From NCBI GenBank assembly GCA_021234155.1, contig JAJEKV010000012.1:5647789-5711788 (forward strand): a stretch of DNA of 64,000 nucleotides, in the 5' to 3' direction. This document shows, piece after piece, positions 33,541-44,936 of this stretch. Source of the DNA: Isoetes taiwanensis (lineage: Eukaryota > Streptophyta > Lycopodiopsida > Isoetales > Isoetaceae). The notes beneath the pieces are model-generated. The model did not search any database. It was given only the letters and a program-made list of their open reading frames with translations, and was not told the DNA's origin. Numbering within the stretch: the stretch's first letter is position 1; each line of letters opens with the position of its first letter. The position numbers were made by a program, and so were the translations under genes.

Positions 33541-35093
33541 AAAATATATTAAGTCTTTAGTTGTTGCTCTCTTCTTCTTCTTCTTCTTCATTGGCTTCGT
33601 CTTCATTTACACGCATTATATTGTATCGCAACAATTAGTTCATTGTAGTCACAAATAATTATCTAATGAATGATACACACTTCATCCCCCTTTCACGCCT
33701 TGGCGACGTCTGATGATAGCCGCATATTTGCCTTGTTTGAAGGCCCTTTACGCGTTCATCTTTAGCGGTAGGGCGACCAACAAATGGCGCTAGTGAGAAT
33801 GAGCACCAAAACTAATGTTAGTGTTCAACTCGAGAACCTACATTATAAACCAAATTTATACTTACAAATAGCTTATCCGAGAAAGCCATAACCGCCCGGA
33901 CCAGTCTTATTGGCACTATAGGCGCCACTTTTCGTCGTACCTGGCGTCAGTAGCTGCCTTTGTTCTAGCTTCCCCTTTCTTTGATAATATGTTGGCCTTC
34001 AAACACTACAATGCAATACAAGGACTTAGTCCACATGGCATCATCTAATTATCGACTCATGGGAGATGATGTACTTGAAATGCCTCATTAGTCAACCCGG
34101 ATAGGTTGTGCCACTTCCTCTATCGGGACTCCTGTAGCTTTGGCAAGAGCTTTCACCGCTTCTTCGATTACCTCTGCAAAATATAAATAAAATATGAGTA
34201 CAATGAGGTTATAATGAAGAGCGAAAGAGCCTAATACACAGTGGATTTAACATGTTTACCCCTTTGAACAAAGCTCCCTCCATGAGATCTCTCGACTTGA
34301 GCTCGGGATATTACGCTTCTAAAATCTCCTTGATCCTCTCTTTTTCCTCATCATAGGCTCCCCGAAGTTCCATTCACCCTTGTGGGACGTTATGGCAAAC
34401 GCTATTTGTGACATTATTAGCCATCTTCCAAAATTGTCGCCATCTGCGGTCTTTGTGGCGCGGCAACTTCTCTTGCTACTACACTCAACATCACGACTAA
34501 CATATGAATATGTGTTAGTGAACAAAAAGGGCATAATTCAAGATGAACTCACTCATATTGAAAGAGATGCCTTCGTGGAGGTGGTGCGGTGGTGCACGAT
34601 CTTTAACGAGCTTGAAGAGGAATTGCGTCCACTCAGACGCGTGGGCGGCGGTCGGCGGCTCCTTCGTGGGGTTCATTCTCCTGCGTGCTCGAACGGCCCC
34701 AAGATTGAATTCTGAAGGAGTGTATGAGCTATGGCGTGGAGGGTCATGGGCGCCCGGACCTCCGCCTACTTTGTTCAACAGACTGGCGCGCAATCTCCAT
34801 TTCTGCGGGCGACATCCCAATTGCAAGGCATTCCACCTATCTTGAGGGGTTATCGCCTCGTTGATATCTCGGAGTTCCCTCGCTCTTCGTCTTCCTGGCG
34901 GATCGCGAGGTCCTTTTCCGTCTCTTGGCGGTGGTGATGAGAAGAAGATCCGCCCATAACCACGACGGCGAACATTATGCATAGGAAAAAGAAGGGCGCA
35001 ACCGCATTTACACGCTACATTTAAAAACATTAGAACGTTAAAATAAATGGTTAACTTACATTTTATCCTAGAAAAAATCCATACCAAATCCAC
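33541..35093 (-). pseudogene. Unrecognised minus-strand gene-like stretch with Glu-rich end
   Basis: On the minus strand the left end would encode a run of glutamates followed by SNN and a stop (about 33600-33558), a common ending of nuclear and transposase-associated proteins. 34319-35093 has open pieces, including RRARELRDINEAITPQDRWN and SEWTQFLFKLVKDRAPPH. I do not recognise a domain. Its place in a CACTA-like region makes a TnpA-type second protein possible, but nothing proves it. Confidence 0.3.
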
Positions 35094-35727
35094 ACAATGG
35101 TGGAGGTGGCGGTGGTGGCGAAGCTAAACCCGAGCGACCAACTTAGCCTCTTAAAGGCCTTTTGCGGGTTTAGGGTCAATCGATTAAGGCTACCAAACCA
35201 CGCAGCGAAGTAAAGTTGTGAACAATAGATATGCCATCGTGCGCATCCCATGGTTCTTTGGACATGTGCAAAAACTTGCAAGTTATTTATATGGAGTCAC
35301 GATGAATAACATAGTAGGAAAGCAACAAATGTTAGCAACATGGGAAGTTCATTACAAAACATTGGGATTTGAATAATTAAAAGTGTCTTTATATATTTGG
35401 TTATTAGACAATTAAAAAATTTAATACTCTTAAACATGGCAAGATATACAATATTGTATTCATTATTTGAGTTGTGACAACAACAATTTTGACATCTCAA
35501 AGGCATCCATGCACTTCATGTGTCGTCTTTGTCTCACAACCATGGTAGAAGATATTCCAACACTTTGTAAGGCTTCAACAACTTCAGAAGCTTTGGGTCG
35601 TGATGAGAATACGTCTTCACGTAGGCACATCATTCTTGTTTTTGCTCCTCCAACTTGTCAAGGCGTCGTTGGTACATATGGGTTGGATTAATCCATTGGG
35701 CATTGTTGTTATTATTAAACCACTCCA
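35094..35727. other. No recognisable gene
   Basis: Short open frames on both strands; none shows a motif. Confidence 0.5.
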
Positions 35728-37048
35728 TTAAATTGATAGCTTGCACGAAATCCGAAGCATCTCATAAATATATCCCAATGCATAGACATCATGAATTTCG
35801 TGTCCCCATACCGCGATCATCATCCTTTGATTTCTCAAACCACGGTTTCCTCTAACCATGGATATTTTGCTTGTCCATCCAGAAAGTAAATACCGACACT
35901 TCAACAAGGGACGGCGGCTCTTTGGCGTAAAATGAATTGCATTGTCCCAATCACCAATGGCCACCCACACATTTTGGTACTCATCATCAAAATGTAATTT
36001 GACTCTCTTGCAATTAAGCTTTGTGTGAGTGAAGTGGCCTTTGTGGATCTCAACGACACCTTCTGCTAGGGCAAGAGCTATCTCTGGAACATACTGATAT
36101 ACAACTCGCATTTTGCTCCTAAGTTCGGCCTATGTGTTTTTGTCGGTTCTTCTTGGCTCTAGCAATTGCATTTGACCATCTTCTAAAAAGCGTGACAAGT
36201 TATTAGGTAAATAGTCAAACAAGTGTGCAAGTGTCTCTCCATTCATGAAAGGTAGAATCACCATTGGCCCTATGGTATCCCCACTAGAGCTAGCAACTTC
36301 ATATGCAAGTCCAATGGATGTAGCCAAAGCGGGATCACGGGCTCTTGAAGCGTATGTATCTTTGAGCCATCTCATACGTCTCTGCCCTATCTTTGCCCTT
36401 GAAAACCCATCCACTGTATAGCTCATCATCTTGGAAGTGTTGTGTTCCGTTGATTTTGATTTGATACGTGCGATGTGTTGGTTTCTCCTCAATAAGGTGT
36501 ATCACATCCACGGCCTCTACGGGCATGGGATCAACAAAGATTGATGTGTTCATGTGATTCTCCAAAGAAAAGTGGGGCTTGCTAGGCCCCGCTCCACTAG
36601 AGCTTCCCCCGATGCAAAGCATTTTTAATTACCTCAACCGGCGTGCATTGAGATCCGCAATGATGTTCTTGTGATCAAACGTCGCTTCTTTGAGGAATTC
36701 CATGAAGCTACCCATTCCTTGACACGAGCCTCGGCATTGGGACTTTTAAGGCTGCCTTTGAATGCTTCAAACATGTCTTCGTTCATCCATGGGGTTTCCA
36801 ATCATTGGCTTTACATGTGTGTCAAGGAGAGAAGTCAACATTTCTTCTTGACCTGGCCATTTTTGTGCTAACTCAAATTGGCACTTCCTTTTCACATGTC
36901 TGACAAAATGGTCGACACGTTGACCAGTTTGCATCTCCCGGTCGGGACTTTCGTTAGCACATATCTCATTTATGACCATGCGTCTAATCTCACTAATCAT
37001 TAGTGTCTTCACAGTCGGGGCCATACCTACAAACCAATTTAGATTCAT
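35728..37048 (-). pseudogene. Protein kinase-like gene, degenerate catalytic residues
   Basis: Minus strand. 37048-36640 encodes a helical N-terminal part (MAPTVKTLMISEIRRMVINE, later DMFEAFKGSLKSPNAEARVK after a frame change). 36622-36130 follows with GPMVILPFMNGETLAHLFDY, which resembles the hinge and early C-lobe of a kinase. 36111-35728 gives IALALAEGVVEIHKGHFTH with TKLNCKRVKL (catalytic loop, H-x-K-L-x-x-x-x-V instead of HRDLKxxN), VAIGDWDNAIHF (DFG loop as DWD), and HDVYALGYIYEML (the D-V-Y-S-x-G block). The missing HRD Asp and altered DFG suggest a pseudokinase or decay. Similar kinase-like families with D-W-G loops occur, as far as I recall, in mosses and other seed-free plants. Confidence 0.55.
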
Positions 37049-37337
37049 TAATCTTGCTTTGTGACTTTTTTCAAACCTTCATTATGAATCTTTACCTACT
37101 TTCTTAAGAGTTAGTTTCCCTTTTAATTTTTTTTTTTTTTTAAAACCAACTATTTAAATTTTTTCTTGCTCTTAACCACTCCACATCAGTGTTTCTTTGA
37201 CATCCCTAACATCTTTAAAAAACAACATTCTTAACTAGAAACCCGAAAATCAATAATGCAATTTTTTTCAAAAACCCTGCCCTTGTCCAATCCCGTAAAG
37301 ATTTCTATTTATTGATATATTAATAAAAAAAAATAAA

Positions 37338-37690
37338 CAAGAGTAGGCGGTGAGCTTGGACCCGGAACACCTAGTCTTCTCCACTCAAGGCGGAGCCGAC
37401 CATGCCCTTGTCCAAGTCTCCCCAAATTTTTCTAAACTAAATACATTAATCAATAAAATTTCAAGAGTAAACGGTGAGCTTGGACCCTAACACCTAGTCT
37501 TCTCCACTCAAGGCGGGCCCACCATGCCCTTGTCCAAGTCTCCCCAATTTTTTCTAAACTAAATACATTAATCAATAAAATTACAAGAGTAAACGGTGAG
37601 CTTGGACCCGGAACACCTAGTCTTCTCCACTCAAGGCGGAGCCGACCATGCCCTTGTCCAAGTCTCCCCAAGTTTTTTTTTAACCTAAAT
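37338..37690 (+). repeat. Tandem repeat, about 122 bp, nearly 3 copies
   Basis: The phrase gtgagcttggaccc recurs near 37350, 37473 and 37595, each followed by acacctagtcttctccactc and ccttgtccaagtctcccc. No coding content. Confidence 0.85.
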
Positions 37691-37980
37691 AAAACATTAA
37701 AATTTTATTCTCCTACTCAAACTCAAATTCTTACCTAGAATGTCTTCGAAATGAAAAAATCAATTTCAAGAGCGGCGATTTTTTTATTATTGTACATGCA
37801 AAAAAAAAAAGGCATTCAATAATTATAAAACTTAAATAAATAAAAAATAAATAAAAAAAAAAAAAAAAAAAAAAAAGACGATTCACATTGAAAAGATCAT
37901 TGACATTAAAACTATTTACATTGTTAATTAAAAAGAACTATATATTGACATGTAAAAAATGAAAAAAAAAAAAAAAAAGA

Positions 37981-38082
37981 ACATAAAAAGAAGGGGCCTC
38001 GTCTTTCAACGACGTCCCCTTCTTGTAATAAAAAATAGAGGAAGAATGGGCCTCGTCTTTCAACGACGTCCTTCTTCCATGG
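37981..38082 (+). repeat. Two hairpins with a cgtc-tttcaa-cgacg core
   Basis: The first copy has arms aagaagggg and ccccttctt around cctcgtctttcaacgacgt; the second, about 60 bp on, repeats the core with shorter arms. The core resembles the subterminal repeats of the region. Confidence 0.7.
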
Positions 38083-38097
38083 AAAAAAAATAGAAGA

Positions 38098-38364
38098 GGA
38101 AGAAGAAGAAGAAGAAGAAGAAGAAGAAGAAGAAGAAGAAGAAGAAGAAGAAGAAGAAGAAGAAGAAGAAGAAGAAGAAGAAGAAGAAGAAGAAGAAGAA
38201 GAAGAAGAAGAAGAAGAAGAAGAAGAAGAAGAAGAAGAAGAAGAAGAAGAAGAAGAAGAAGAAGAAGAAGAAGAAGAAGAAGAAGAAGAAGAAGAAGAAG
38301 AAGAAGAAGAAGAAGAAGAAGAAGAAGAAGAAGAAGAAGAAGAAGAAGAAGAAGAAGAAGAAGA
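38098..38364. repeat. GAA/TTC microsatellite, about 89 uninterrupted units
   Basis: About 267 bp of pure GAA, ending where the Penelope-like element begins. A shorter run of the same motif (44901-44936) separates the full element from its partial tandem copy, and the partial copy ends in aagaagaa at 47083, next to more GAA-rich host sequence. The length may have been fixed arbitrarily by the assembly. Confidence 0.95.
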
Positions 38365-40509
38365 GAATACTATGGAAAAAGAGCAAACGAAGACAAATTA
38401 TATTGAGCTTGAACAGTATTGGTATGGGTGAGCTAAGTTGACCAATGCATAAGTACCTTTTTGGGACATTAATTTATGTTGGTGAAAGAAAAAGATGGAT
38501 GACAAATAATATAGAGCATGGACCTTCATAGTGAAGGGAGCTAAAAAAACAAATGGATAGATACGTTTTGTGATGTCTATTTATGTTAATAGAAACTAAC
38601 TATGCAGGTTGTGCATATTGAAAAAAGAAGGGATGGACGATTATCTCCAGAAGAGGAGGATAAACATAAGAAACTAGGACAGATAGTTGGTGGCCACATA
38701 TTGAATGGTACTAAAATGCTGGGAATTCTCTAACTATAGAGCTGGTTCAATAATTTTAAACTTGTGGTGAAAACGTGGAACATGGAGAAAAAAGGCAAAT
38801 ATAAGATGTAGAAATATGGTGATATAGGAAAATTTGCTGAAAAATAAAAGGGAATAATGCTTATATAATGATGGAATCGATTTGGATCCTAAGTTGTAAG
38901 TTTAAGTATTGGAATGTGACCTAAAATTGCTAGATGCTTGCACATACAGATAAGGACCATTAGGTATATTATTTTAAACTATAGCATTTATCTATTTACG
39001 AAATTGGAGAAGAGTCTAAATGATAAATGGAGAAAATAATGGAATTATGGATGGAGGCACCGTTCCGGCAGTCGCATGCCCCAAGAAGATATGCCATTAA
39101 CTCACATTATATCTGGAAATATGCTGGACCTGGAGAATGCTTTTGGCGCCAAAGAAAACCAGCCGGAAGAATTTATGAGAAGGTGGATACTTATACCAAA
39201 GAGGGCTACGAAAAGAAGGTATTTGGCTCTCTAAGAACTCTGTTTGTGTTGCGGATTGAAAGCATAATGCCAAAAGGAGTGTATGAACGACATCCTGGCA
39301 AGAAGAGTAAAAGCACAAAGAGTCGAAAATCTTCCCTTTAAGAGGAATGCTAAGCCAAGTTTTGCTGGGAAGCATATTACAAAAGGATTGAAGCAGGGCG
39401 CTGGTGAAAGGAGCGAACCATACCAGGTCTATTATACTCTTACCTCAATGTGATTCCTGAATTTCAAAAAACGTGGTAAGAAAAGCCATGAATAGGGCTG
39501 AAAAAAATATCTTTGAATCTACATCTTATTCTCTTAAGTTAACCGATATTGAGAATAGATAGGAGTAGAATAGGTTTATAATCTTTGGTTACTACTTAAA
39601 GCTGGACTAATAGAATATTTGAAGGTATATTTTATTGCTTACGGCGCCTCAAATGGTTAGATGATTATCCGATTCTTATGGTCGTGGTAGCGATAACAAT
39701 GAAAACGAATATCTGCTGAAAATTGTCTTGAAACAAGTATTATCTTTTTGCATACTTCACTATAAAATTGACCCATAATACTTTGGGATTCTCTAGGTGA
39801 AGGGCGAAAGAGCCAAGATATCTAATCGCTTACCTGTCATCCCTTATACTATTACCAAGATTATTGCTAACTAGTATATTGGTTGGATGCGGTAACCCGA
39901 TATCTTCTCCTTGGAGTTCTCTTTTGTATTTTCGTGAGGTCATTATGAAGTCGCATCTTAGGCGGCAGCTTGAAGATCGAGCATTAAATGTTGCCAAAGA
40001 TTTTCAGTTCCATATGAATATATTTGGTGAGATCATTCTAGATTGTGGGATAAATGAGTTTTCCTGCCAAATGATAATCTGCAAACTACAAAGAATTAAA
40101 GTTCATAAGCTACATTTGAAAGTATTTTCTGAAAGAAGAACCATAGAAGCTGAAAAATGAATACTGTTACATGTTTATATGAAATATTTCAGAAAATGCT
40201 TGTTGACTTGTTTAAAACAATTATGGTCTTGTTAGATATGATAAACTTTGAGATGCTTAAAGATTGATTTGTTAAGTTAAATATCCTACTTTAAGTACTA
40301 TTTAAACTATGTTTACATGAAATAGATGTGGCTAAAAAAACTGAATTAAATAATTCCTAAAAATGTTAATGAAAAGAATAAAATTATGACTGTGGCCTAG
40401 TTTAAAACTAGGAAGGATATTTATGTAACGTTTACATCATAGATGGAACAATATTTTTGTTATTAAACAAAATAATGTGAAGTTTTGATGTAAATATGAA
40501 TAAGAAGAA
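38365..40509 (+). repeat. 5' 2.1 kb of the Penelope-like unit, copy 1
   Basis: Direct repeat partner of 44937-47083. Starts gaatactatggaaaaagagc and the homology ends at taagaagaa, after which this copy continues into the coding part of the unit. Confidence 0.9.
39027..39341 (+). pseudogene. Unknown 5' ORF of the Penelope-like element, copy 1
   Basis: Starts MEKIMELWMEAPFRQSHAPR and matches the 141-codon ORF at 45599-46024 until about codon 92. There the reading SKSTKSRKS replaces SKAQQAGNL and a stop follows. The DNA difference is gcacaaagagtcg against gcacagcaggccgg, that is, at CAG/CTG sites. The longer version in copy 2 is probably the true one. Confidence 0.5.
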
Positions 40510-40511
40510 AT

Positions 40512-40649
40512 TGGGATTTCCTTTTGTTGGAGTTATCTAACAAACACAGTCATTCCTAAATAAATAAATAAATAAATAAATAGCTAGTATTTCATAATGA
40601 TTTTTATGGTATACTAATTGTGTTGGTTGCCATATAGAAAAATAATTGG
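40512..40649 (+). other. Likely intron end upstream of the second protein
   Basis: atactaattgtgttggttgccatatag (40612-40638) has a branch-point-like TACTAAT and a terminal AG, then the ORF opens at 40650. This suggests that the second protein begins in a spliced exon. Inference from consensus only. Confidence 0.35.
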
Positions 40650-42127
40650 ATGAACCACCTACTGGAGATGGGCTATGGAGAAATAGGTGATCCACCGAAT
40701 AATGCAGTCCAAGCTATTATAGGATTAATTCCTGATTTGAGTATCCATATGCTGATACTGGACCTGAACAAAGGGCTGCTTCCTAATCAGTTTTCACCCA
40801 TCACTCATCTAGGCTTCAGCTCATGGTTGGAAACCTTCTTCATGATGGATCAAAAAGGCATGAAACTTGAGGAATGCAGAGGGATGATTCAACATATATT
40901 CTCAACTATACAAGATGTGCTTGCTGATAGGACGGATTTGGATGATCTATTATCCGTGGAGTGCAAAACAACAGTTACTTATCTTGAAAAGGTACATGAT
41001 TTACAAGATAACACCTTTGCTGTTGAGAAAGGGAAACAAATAGACTATGGAATTGATGAAGGTGACATGCAAGGTATTGTCAAGTATTTCCCAAAGGATG
41101 ATATGGACCTTATGAAAAAAGAAAAAGAGGCAAAGCTGAATGATAACAATAAGGAAAATCTGGTCAGATTAACCCTGAATAATTGCCTCAGATTTCCTAT
41201 TATCTCAGAAATGGCGGTTGAATGGCTGGGTGAAGAATTCCAGCAGGGATTATGGAGAAGTCTAAACTTTGGCACTCTAGCCCCTATTAGTGCTAGAGCA
41301 TGGATGCTGATGGCAAATATAAAGGATGAGGAGCTTGCAGCTGTGATAAATGACACCAACAACATGGTTAAAATCATGGATGAGGTAGAAATCAATTTTC
41401 CATGTCAAACTGATGTTTTTGATAAAAAATGCAGGAATAATAGTGGAGTTACGTTATGTGTAAAAGCCCATATGGCTTATCTGAATACAGAAAGAAACTA
41501 TGCATACCTGCATAAAATATGGAGAAGCTGAAGCCCTTATCTTAAATGCAGTTGTCCGCCAGATACCGCAAAGATTCCATAACTTGGTTTGACCAAGCGA
41601 TATGGTATCTCTTTAATCACTTGGAGATTATATATCCAAAGTATTCTGCTGCTGGAAGGATTGCATATTTTCTATATTTCATCAGGCAGAACCTCAAAAA
41701 ACCTGTTCTAGCGCAAATGGCTTACTTACATGTCAGGGAAACAATGATCAAAATTGCTAATAAACTTGCGGTTAACCCTGGCTGTGATGTTATTCAGAAT
41801 TTTGGAAATACTAGGTTGGTGGAGGTTTGTGAAATGATGCTCAAGGACACAGAATTCCTGAATAGCAAATACCATAAGAAATCCAAAGAGGTAAAAGCCA
41901 ATACCTCTTGGGTGCCACAGAAGTCTGGAAATAGCAGCGAATCGTATCTGCCCCCTAGGGTTGCAAGGAGTAACACGGACTCGAGCTACAATATTATTAA
42001 TCTAACTGATAACTCAGATACCATTATCAGTTGTACCCCAGGTGAACAATCCGTCACAAAGGCGTGGCCTAATGGTATGCAAAGAAATACTGAAGGAATA
42101 CAGACAATGCTGGCTTTTGAAAAGTAA
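40650..42127 (+). CDS. Unknown protein of the Penelope-like element (two frames)
   Basis: Two consecutive open pieces: 40650-41531 (293 codons, from MNHLLEMGYGEIGDPPNNAV) and 41546-42127 (193 codons, containing DSITWFDQAIWYLFNHLE). They are offset by one frame across 15 bp and both have even, protein-like composition, so a single product of about 490 residues with one frameshift or sequencing error is likely. It is leucine/isoleucine-rich and helical, with an acidic and lysine-rich middle. I recognise no domain; in particular there is no visible GIY-YIG, zinc-finger or capsid motif. The end at 42127 lies within gaaaagtaaga, a good 5' splice site, so translation may continue by splicing into the RT exon. 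Confidence 0.55.
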
Positions 42128-42712
42128 GACTTAAACTGAAATTTATGGTCATATGAGAGACCTTAAAAGCTCATTCTAAAAATAGACCAGAGTTCTAACT
42201 CTGGTGCCCTTTTGCTTTTTTGGCAGGGCTAAAAATATGACATAAAGCATCCGAAATCCCGTACTGATGGGATGAATATGGAAGGAAAGATGGAAAGTTC
42301 TTCCTCAATGATATGTTGCTGCAGTTGGTTGTGGCTTATCGGATTTAGCGGGAGAGAAATAATTTTTCAAAAGCTTATAGTAGATAGCATAAATCTACTT
42401 TTTTGGAAACCTTTTTGAGAACTTCTCAACTAAATGTTTAAAGATGTTCCTATCGGAAATAGCTTTGAAGCTAGGTGTTTGAAAAATCTACTATATGTAC
42501 TTCTGTTACAAGATAATATAAATATGTTATTCCAGCAGAATCCCATGGTCATATATGGGAGAATTTTTTATTCATTCAATATAATAAATGATTAGTATAA
42601 GAAACCAAGTTGTATCTGAGAAAATGGAAAATACTGTATGCAGTGACCTTTTATATGAAGCTAAAATGTAGTAGATATTACATACTTAGCATAAAAGCTT
42701 ATCATTCTTCCT
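42128..42712 (+). other. Probable intron between the two coding parts
   Basis: AT-rich, with a donor-like gtaaga at 42124 and acceptor-like tttttggcag (42217-42226) and ttcctatgatgcag (42708-42721). If the second acceptor is used, the ATG listed for the RT lies in the intron and the RT would be the C-terminal part of a larger protein. Confidence 0.35.
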
Positions 42713-44812
42713 ATGATGCAGGAAGAAGAGCATGAATACCGTGTTATTGGACGTGGATTTGATGGAAGGAGGACCTTTCAAAAAAACACAAATACAACCA
42801 GACAGAAGGTTAGAACACATTTTCTATTCTCCTCAAAGATCATAGACAAGATAAAAGTCAGAGGGCATATTAAAGATTATCTGATTTTAAGATTGGGTGA
42901 TTTTGGAGCAAACATTATAAATGACTCTGGGTTTGGATGGAGATATGATATGAAACTGGTAGATTACCTGTATAAGCCTTATAAAATATTTGCTGATGAA
43001 GAGATACCAAGGTGTGTATGCCACTTACCTGGTATGGAGAAATTTATAGACCAGAAAATTGGGCATGTCAGAACTTTAGACCTGAATATTGTTAAATCCA
43101 AAGAGTTGAAGAATATGTTGAAAAAGGGGTTAAATTTTATACCAGATAAACCTCTGAAGATAGATGAATTTATGGTTGACATGGAAAGAGGAATTACTGA
43201 ATTACTCGACGGACATGAAGGACGTGGAAGAATCTTACACCCCTATGAAAAAAAGAGTATTATCATGAACCTATTGAAGATATTAAGGCAGGAAGCCTCA
43301 AACATTATAAAAGACCAGAAAAAGATTAAATGTGCAATCAAGGATGAAAAGGTTATTTCTTGTATTGATTGGCTGGTAAGAAACCTGTATATAGCAGGGG
43401 TGGATAAGGCGAGTAATGTTCCATCATTTATATGCCCTTGGCATATAAGGGATAAGGCCAGAACAAGGTTACATGGGAAAGATTTTGAGAAATGCAAGAT
43501 GGAGAGAAAAGAAATATTGAAGATACTTGATAATGATCTTAAGGAAATATTTCAGCTGGAGTGTCCATATAAAGACCGGCTCCCCTATTTACTAGGCACG
43601 TTCAAAGCACATAAAGATGATTATAGATGGATTACAAATGCCAACAAAACGATATTTACACTTCCAGCCAAAATTATTACCAGGGGATTGAAGGGAATTC
43701 TGGAAATATTGCCAAAAGCTTATATGCACAGACTGAGCAAAATAAATGTGTTACTACCTGGAAATGTGAATCCATTTTGGATTGTCAACTCAATATATGA
43801 CATCATGCTAAACTTACCCGGCAAGATACATGATATATTCACTGCTGATATATCAAAATGTTATGAAAACATTCCAATAAATGGAGAAGATGGTATATGC
43901 CAAGTGCTCACAGAGGTAATTGACATGGCAGTTAGGTACATGAGTGGAAATGGCCAGGAATACCTACTGTGGTACAGGATCATCAATGATGACGTTATGT
44001 ATACATGGGATAGCAAAATACAGACAGGAAAAAGCTGGAAAAGCATGAACAAAACTGAGTTCATTGAGCTTAACAAATGGCTACTAAACTGCTGCTTTAT
44101 ATGGCAGGGAGCAGATGTATGGAGGCAGGCATGTGGGATTCCTATGGGGTTCTCGTGCTCCCCAGATTGGTGCAACATTTACCTTTCATTTTTTGAGATG
44201 TTACATCTTGAAAGACTAGCAAAAGAAGGCCGCTTTAAAGATATTTTAAAATTTAAAGATGCTAGAAGATACATGGATGATTTATGTATCTTAAATGGCG
44301 GAAATCTAGAAGAATTCTTTCAGGAAAACATGAACAGGAAGGAGAGCTATAATATATATAATCTAAAGCTGCTACAAATAAAAAATGAGACTGAATACAA
44401 AAGAGTTGGTGCTGGAACAAACTTTATTGGGTACAAAGGCAATTTTCTAAATGTTACAATAGAAGTTATTGACCATGCTACCGGTCTGTTTAAGACATAT
44501 AGATATGACAAAAGGGATAAACTGCCGTTCCAGATAACAAAATATATTCATGCCACAAGTTGTAGGCCATATCTTAATGCAAGCAGGGTCATTATATCTC
44601 AGATTTTACCTTTCTTATATGTCCATAGCAGCCCATTAAAGGCAGCTGAAGATATTTTGAAGCTGGTGAAAGAATTTATGCAGAATGGTTTCAATAAGGT
44701 GGACCTCTTAGAAAATATCAGCAGAATGATTGGTAGCAATGACTTTCCTGGTCTGACCTTCAGCATCTCTGATTTCAAACTTATATTAGAAAGATATGGT
44801 ACTAGGTTGTAG
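42713..44812 (+). CDS. Penelope-like reverse transcriptase, open over 699 codons
   Basis: RNA-dependent DNA polymerase of the element. Residues 1-290 are an N-terminal extension with H/C pairs (CVCH, about 103; CPWH, about 242). LLGTFKAHKDDYRW opens the RT. FTADISKCYENIPI holds the first catalytic Asp (D379). QACGIPMGFSCSPDWCN (472-488) is the conserved G-I-P-M-G block. RRYMDDLCILN carries the catalytic pair D522-D523 in Y-M-D-D. YRYDKRDKLPF (about 597-607) followed by a thumb region with S-Q-I-x-P matches Naiad/Chlamys-type Penelope RTs, in which Y-D-K-R-D is characteristic. All catalytic residues are present and there is no internal stop, so it may be recently active. No GIY-YIG endonuclease follows the RT, unlike canonical Penelope. 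The start may be a splice acceptor rather than the ATG. Confidence 0.85.
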   Translation: MMQEEEHEYRVIGRGFDGRRTFQKNTNTTRQKVRTHFLFSSKIIDKIKVRGHIKDYLILRLGDFGANIINDSGFGWRYDMKLVDYLYKPYKIFADEEIPRCVCHLPGMEKFIDQKIGHVRTLDLNIVKSKELKNMLKKGLNFIPDKPLKIDEFMVDMERGITELLDGHEGRGRILHPYEKKSIIMNLLKILRQEASNIIKDQKKIKCAIKDEKVISCIDWLVRNLYIAGVDKASNVPSFICPWHIRDKARTRLHGKDFEKCKMERKEILKILDNDLKEIFQLECPYKDRLPYLLGTFKAHKDDYRWITNANKTIFTLPAKIITRGLKGILEILPKAYMHRLSKINVLLPGNVNPFWIVNSIYDIMLNLPGKIHDIFTADISKCYENIPINGEDGICQVLTEVIDMAVRYMSGNGQEYLLWYRIINDDVMYTWDSKIQTGKSWKSMNKTEFIELNKWLLNCCFIWQGADVWRQACGIPMGFSCSPDWCNIYLSFFEMLHLERLAKEGRFKDILKFKDARRYMDDLCILNGGNLEEFFQENMNRKESYNIYNLKLLQIKNETEYKRVGAGTNFIGYKGNFLNVTIEVIDHATGLFKTYRYDKRDKLPFQITKYIHATSCRPYLNASRVIISQILPFLYVHSSPLKAAEDILKLVKEFMQNGFNKVDLLENISRMIGSNDFPGLTFSISDFKLILERYGTRL

Positions 44813-44936
44813 GGTAGTAGGACCCCTTCTGTCTTGGAAGGTGGGTCCTACTCCCTACTTTCAAGACGAAGTGGCCTACTACCCGAGGGAGGGTAGTGGG
44901 AGAAGAAGAAGAAGAAGAAGAAGAAGAAGAAGAAAA
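44813..44936 (+). other. 3' end of the unit: inverted repeats and short GAA run
   Basis: gggtagtaggaccc and gggtcctactccc pair across a 20 bp loop directly after the RT stop, and a further cctactaccc lies downstream. A run of about 12 GAA closes the unit before the next copy begins at 44937. A 3' hairpin plus microsatellite could be what RT recognises to prime on GAA target DNA (inference). Confidence 0.6.

Noticed and set aside
38060-38386. A minus-strand ORF that is almost entirely phenylalanine
   Set aside because: It is the translation of the GAA microsatellite and not a gene.
38365-44936. GIY-YIG endonuclease or hammerhead ribozyme in the Penelope-like element
   Set aside because: Looked for G-I-Y...Y-I-G in all listed frames and for the CTGATGA...GAAA core in the repeated region; found neither. 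A covariance search could still find a diverged ribozyme.
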